Assembly (NCBI GenBank): GCA_945861315.1
Contig: CAMAUB010000051.1
Coordinates: 1 to 8,424 of the forward strand
Reading direction: 5' to 3'
Source: Chlamydia trachomatis
Lineage (GTDB): Bacteria; Chlamydiota; Chlamydiia; Chlamydiales; JAAKFR01
DNA: 8,424 nt
Positions within the stretch are counted from its first letter, which is position 1; every line of letters begins with the position of its first letter. Shown here piece by piece: positions 6,434-8,424 of this stretch. The notes under the pieces are model-generated. The model saw only the letters and a list, made by a program, of their open reading frames with translations, was not told the DNA's origin and made no database searches. Both the position numbers and the translations under genes were made by a program.

Positions 6434-6995
6434 AGATTCGCTGAATCAGCTCTTTCCTTCCTTCATTTTTTGTCACAGAGTAATGCACATGTGGAGCATT
6501 CATTGTTCCAAGAATTTCTTTTGTCGACTGTGCACGCTCATTGCTCTTAACTTTATCCACTTTTGTTAATACAAGAACGATAGGAATCCTATGATAGACG
6601 ATCCATTCATACATCTGAAGATCTTCTTTTATTAATCCACGTCTAATATCAATAAGAAGGAGTAAAAGGCGAAGCGTTTCTCGCTCTTTTAAGTAGGTCT
6701 CAATCATTTTCTCCCAGTCAAAATCAACTCCTTTGGCTTTTGCATAGCCATATCCAGGAAGGTCGACAAAATAGAGTTGGTCATCGATAGAAAAGTAATT
6801 GATCATCCGGGTCTTACCAGGTGTAGAGGATGTCTTTGCAAGCCCTTTTTTCTGAAAAAGATCATTCAATAAAGAAGACTTACCTACATTTGAGCGACCA
6901 ATAACAGCAATCTCTGGTAAAAATGGTTTAGGACACGTTTCAAGCGATATCGCGGATGTTAAAAAATGGGCGTTATTGAAGTTGAATTTTTTCAT
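6417..6995 (-). CDS. engB: Ribosome biogenesis GTPase EngB (YihA/YsxC)
   Basis: EngB is a small GTPase needed for late 50S subunit assembly, and it acts in the cytosol on pre-ribosomes. The 192 residues match the family's usual size. The G motifs run in order: G1 GRSNVGKSS (33-41), the G2 region SSTPGKTR (56-63), G3 DLPGYGYA (78-85), G4 TKVD (144-147) and G5 around SVTKNEG (173-179). The N-terminal FLTSAISLETCPKPFLPEIA, just before G1, is typical of YihA rather than Era or Der. The ATG overlaps the tsaE stop as ATGA, with a GAGG 4 nt upstream, which indicates translational coupling. The 3' end overlaps the exonuclease gene start. Confidence 0.96.
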   Translation of the reverse strand: MKKFNFNNAHFLTSAISLETCPKPFLPEIAVIGRSNVGKSSLLNDLFQKKGLAKTSSTPGKTRMINYFSIDDQLYFVDLPGYGYAKAKGVDFDWEKMIETYLKERETLRLLLLLIDIRRGLIKEDLQMYEWIVYHRIPIVLVLTKVDKVKSNERAQSTKEILGTMNAPHVHYSVTKNEGRKELIQRIYEIIT

Positions 6996-7447
6996 GTGAC
7001 CTCACTTAGTGAAGGGAAAAAATGCGTAAGGTGAGTAACCTCAATTAAACGGTGTGTCTCATCTAGATGTGTGAGTGTCACTCGATAAGCTGATTCAGGA
7101 ATAAGGGACGCAATATTCTCGCTCCATTCAATACAGCAACATCCTTTGCTTAGATATTCATCGAAGCCAAGAGCTAAAAAATCGTCTTCGCACTTGAGGC
7201 GGTAGAGGTCAAAGTGGTGAACTGATCCATACGATTGCAGGTAAGTAAAAGTTGGACTTGTCACATCAAGCTCACTCACCTTGGAGCGCTCAGCAATAAA
7301 TCCTTTGATGAGAGTTGTCTTTCCAACCCCTAGATCGCCAAAAAAACAGATAACAACATCAGCAGGCAAAAAACGGGCAAGCTTTTTACCAAAAAAAGAT
7401 GTTTCGTCTGCAGATGTGGTGATTATTCGTCGTCTTCTTCGACCCAT
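6992..7447 (-). CDS. tsaE: tRNA t6A biosynthesis ATPase TsaE (YjeE)
   Basis: TsaE is the ATPase that works with TsaB and TsaD to make threonylcarbamoyl-adenosine at tRNA position 37. The 151 residues carry a Walker A motif GDLGVGKTT (37-45), the family signature SPTF (64-67), HFDLYRL (78-84) and IEWSE (106-110). The ATG at 7447 lies inside the end of the preceding gene (25-nt overlap), with an AGGA about 11 nt upstream. Because the overlap covers that gene's acidic tail codons in another frame, TsaE begins with an unusual MGRRRRRI. No ATG, GTG or TTG closer to the conserved ITTSADET is apparent, so the arginine run is probably genuinely translated. The order DnaQ-like, TsaE, DUF2709 protein matches what I recall for Chlamydia, with engB additionally placed between tsaE and dnaQ here. 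Confidence 0.95.
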   Translation of the reverse strand: MGRRRRRIITTSADETSFFGKKLARFLPADVVICFFGDLGVGKTTLIKGFIAERSKVSELDVTSPTFTYLQSYGSVHHFDLYRLKCEDDFLALGFDEYLSKGCCCIEWSENIASLIPESAYRVTLTHLDETHRLIEVTHLTHFFPSLSEVT

Positions 7448-8142
7448 TTTGTGACGTATCCTATGAAAGAGTCGTCATCCGCAAGGGTCTCTACAAAGCT
7501 GGCGATTTTTGTCTCATCTAGTTGATCTTGAACAAACTGGAGGAATGAATCTTCTAGTTCGAAGCGGTTCTGATTTTGAACATCAACCAGTGCCATTGGC
7601 TTAAGATAGTTGTCTTTGAACTCTCGTAGAACAGACTCTTTACTATTGTAGAGCTTGCCTGTAATCGCAGAGGAGAAGACAGTCTTGGAGATTGGCTCTT
7701 TGCGTGGTTTAATATAATTTTTGATCACTTCAGGATCTTCTGACACAAAGAATCTTTTCGCAGGAACTCCACCAGTTCTCTCGGTATTTTCAGGGCATTT
7801 TGCAACCCAGTCATAAATGGCGTCTTGTGGATTTGGATGGGTGTTATCAGCAAAGACCTTACCTGTAAATGGGCAGATATAGATCCTTTTTGTCAAATCA
7901 TTGACAGATGGAGGGCCATAACCGATTTTGATGACTGTCTCTCTCCAGACACTGCCAGACTCTTCTAGTTTCGTCGTCGCTTCTTCAACACTTCGATAGA
8001 TTTTTTTATTTTGAGCAAAAGCAACGGGCTTAAGCTTAAACTGCTTCTCTAGATAAAAAAAGTAGGCGGTGAGCAGCTCTGGAGAGCGCTGTCCTCTTAG
8101 GAAATCTAGTAGTTCTTTCTTGACTTTTTCGGAAATAGCCAT
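7423..8142 (-). CDS. Conserved chlamydial protein, DUF2709-like (CT538-type)
   Basis: I recognise this 239-residue protein, from memory and without a search, as a member of the chlamydia-associated DUF2709 family; its function is unknown. It is soluble, with no signal peptide or membrane segment. A central stretch YICPFTGKVFADNTHPNPQD (88-107), with C90 and C116 flanking it, is echoed by SAITGKLYNSKES (158-170), so the middle of the protein may contain two related small modules of which the second has lost its cysteine. The C-terminus is acidic (VEEDDE). The ATG is preceded by GAGG with 5-nt spacing (8148-8151). It is the first gene of the seven-gene minus-strand run and overlaps tsaE by 25 nt. 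The only promoter-like sequence nearby is an extended -10 at 8157-8165. Confidence 0.85.
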   Translation of the reverse strand: MAISEKVKKELLDFLRGQRSPELLTAYFFYLEKQFKLKPVAFAQNKKIYRSVEEATTKLEESGSVWRETVIKIGYGPPSVNDLTKRIYICPFTGKVFADNTHPNPQDAIYDWVAKCPENTERTGGVPAKRFFVSEDPEVIKNYIKPRKEPISKTVFSSAITGKLYNSKESVLREFKDNYLKPMALVDVQNQNRFELEDSFLQFVQDQLDETKIASFVETLADDDSFIGYVTKWVEEDDE

Positions 8143-8156
8143 TTTTCCCTCAATTC

Positions 8157-8165
8157 ATTATAACA
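8157..8165 (-). promoter_or_regulatory. Extended -10 element upstream of the DUF2709 gene
   Basis: On the minus strand the sequence reads TGTTATAAT, identical to the extended -10 of the TPR promoter at 3056-3064. No convincing -35 is present. Initiation 7 nt downstream, near 8150, would leave only about an 8-nt leader and would cut into the GAGG ribosome-binding site. It may be a coincidental match, or the true promoter may lie further upstream in the repeat region. Confidence 0.33.
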
Positions 8166-8208
8166 ATTGTGAGAGAGATTAACTGAAAAATTCAATTCCG
8201 TCTAGTCC

Positions 8209-8214
8209 TATAAT
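8209..8214 (+). promoter_or_regulatory. Possible plus-strand -10 in front of the hairpin region
   Basis: A perfect TATAAT lies about 7 nt before 8221, where a series of predicted hairpins begins. No good -35 was found around 8186. If active, it would transcribe the structured region as an untranslated RNA. Evidence is weak and rests only on the hexamer and its position. Confidence 0.22.
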
Positions 8215-8245
8215 CTCTTAGTGCAGCACACATTCTAGTGCTGGT

Positions 8246-8291
8246 GGCGTTAGGGCCCGTAATCTTTATTGCTTTACGGGCTCTTAGCGTC
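8246..8291. repeat. Inverted repeat (17-18-nt arms) with G-U-compatible changes
   Basis: Arm 8246-8262 pairs with 8274-8291 around an 11-nt loop. All but one position pair if the plus strand is transcribed: three positions are G-U wobbles and one A is bulged. The core is GGGCCCGTAA against TTTACGGGCTC. Its GGGCTC end at 8278-8283 matches the end of the pdxS-pdxT repeat. It has no T-tract, so it is not a standard terminator. Confidence 0.8.
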
Positions 8292-8295
8292 TATC

Positions 8296-8324
8296 CCCAA
8301 ACAACTTGAAAAGTCGGATTTGGG
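8296..8324. repeat. Small stem-loop with nested hairpin
   Basis: CCCAAA (8296-8301) pairs with TTTGGG (8319-8324). Inside it, ACTT (8304-8307) pairs with AAGT (8311-8314) across a GAA loop. The stem is short and would be modest alone, but it sits between two much stronger inverted repeats. Confidence 0.45.
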
Positions 8325-8424
8325 CTGACGTGAAAGCTCCCGCGATTGAACGATCGTAAACGACCCAATATTAGAAATATGGGGTTGTTTACGATCGTTC
8401 AAGCCCGGGGCTTTGACGCAGCCG
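8323..8424. repeat. Large inverted repeat at the right edge, 27-bp core stem
   Basis: Core arms 8346-8372 and 8376-8402 are inverted copies at 25 of 27 positions, separated by only three bases (AGA). The first 16 bases, TTGAACGATCGTAAAC, match perfectly and contain the 8-bp palindrome ACGATCGT. Outside the core, 8325-8342 and 8406-8421 are diverged inverted copies of one motif (CTGnCG..AAAGC.CC.G), so the symmetry extends for about 22 more bases per side and may continue beyond the window. CGGGGCTTTGACGCAG (8406-8421) is 15 of 16 identical to 4764-4779 in the pdxS-pdxT repeat. The element looks like two inverted copies of a repeat unit flanking a palindrome. Confidence 0.88.

Noticed and set aside
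5913..6569. 218-codon plus-strand open frame opposite the exonuclease and engB genes
   Set aside because: It is fully antisense to two genes with intact catalytic motifs, spans their junction, and its translation is low-complexity Ser/Arg/Leu-rich with no recognisable domain.
8224..8424. CRISPR array or tRNA/tmRNA gene at the right end
   Set aside because: Repeats are inverted rather than evenly spaced direct repeats with spacers, and no cloverleaf, CCA end or tmRNA-like ends are visible.

Overview
The window looks like a chromosomal segment of a bacterium in the phylum Chlamydiota, most likely an amoeba-associated ('environmental') lineage rather than a Chlamydiaceae pathogen. The evidence is an AT-rich sequence, a protein that I recognise from memory as the chlamydial DUF2709/CT538-type family, and its position next to tsaE and a DnaQ-like exonuclease, an order I recall from Chlamydia. 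The presence of PdxS/PdxT (de novo pyridoxal phosphate synthesis), which I believe Chlamydiaceae lack, points to an environmental relative. The taxonomic call is inference.

Layout. Positions 39-2946 (minus) hold two adjacent membrane-anchored TPR-type proteins of unknown function, apparently transcribed from an extended -10 promoter at about 3056-3085. Positions 2947-3247 are a divergent regulatory region with a promoter in each direction and an 11-bp direct repeat. Positions 3248-3991 (plus) encode a complete OmpR/PhoB-type response regulator, followed by a strong intrinsic terminator. Positions 3924-8142 (minus) form one compact run of seven genes: DUF2709 protein, tsaE, engB, dnaQ-like, pdxS, pdxT and a small single-TM protein. 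Neighbours overlap or nearly touch everywhere except pdxS-pdxT, which are separated by a 95-bp inverted repeat. The last gene converges with the response regulator, and their 3' ends overlap by 68 bp. Positions 8143-8424 are gene-free and consist largely of inverted repeats.

The seven-gene run is a mixed housekeeping operon: tRNA t6A modification (TsaE), 50S ribosome assembly (EngB), a DEDDh exonuclease, and the two subunits of PLP synthase. PdxT releases ammonia from glutamine and PdxS uses it to build PLP.

The least explained features are non-coding. A 39-bp-arm inverted repeat begins directly after the pdxS stop codon and contains the pdxT Shine-Dalgarno and TTG start. A related repeat, with four consecutive predicted hairpins, fills the right end of the window. 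I saw no IS element, CRISPR array, tRNA or rRNA gene, and no obvious new defence or secretion system.
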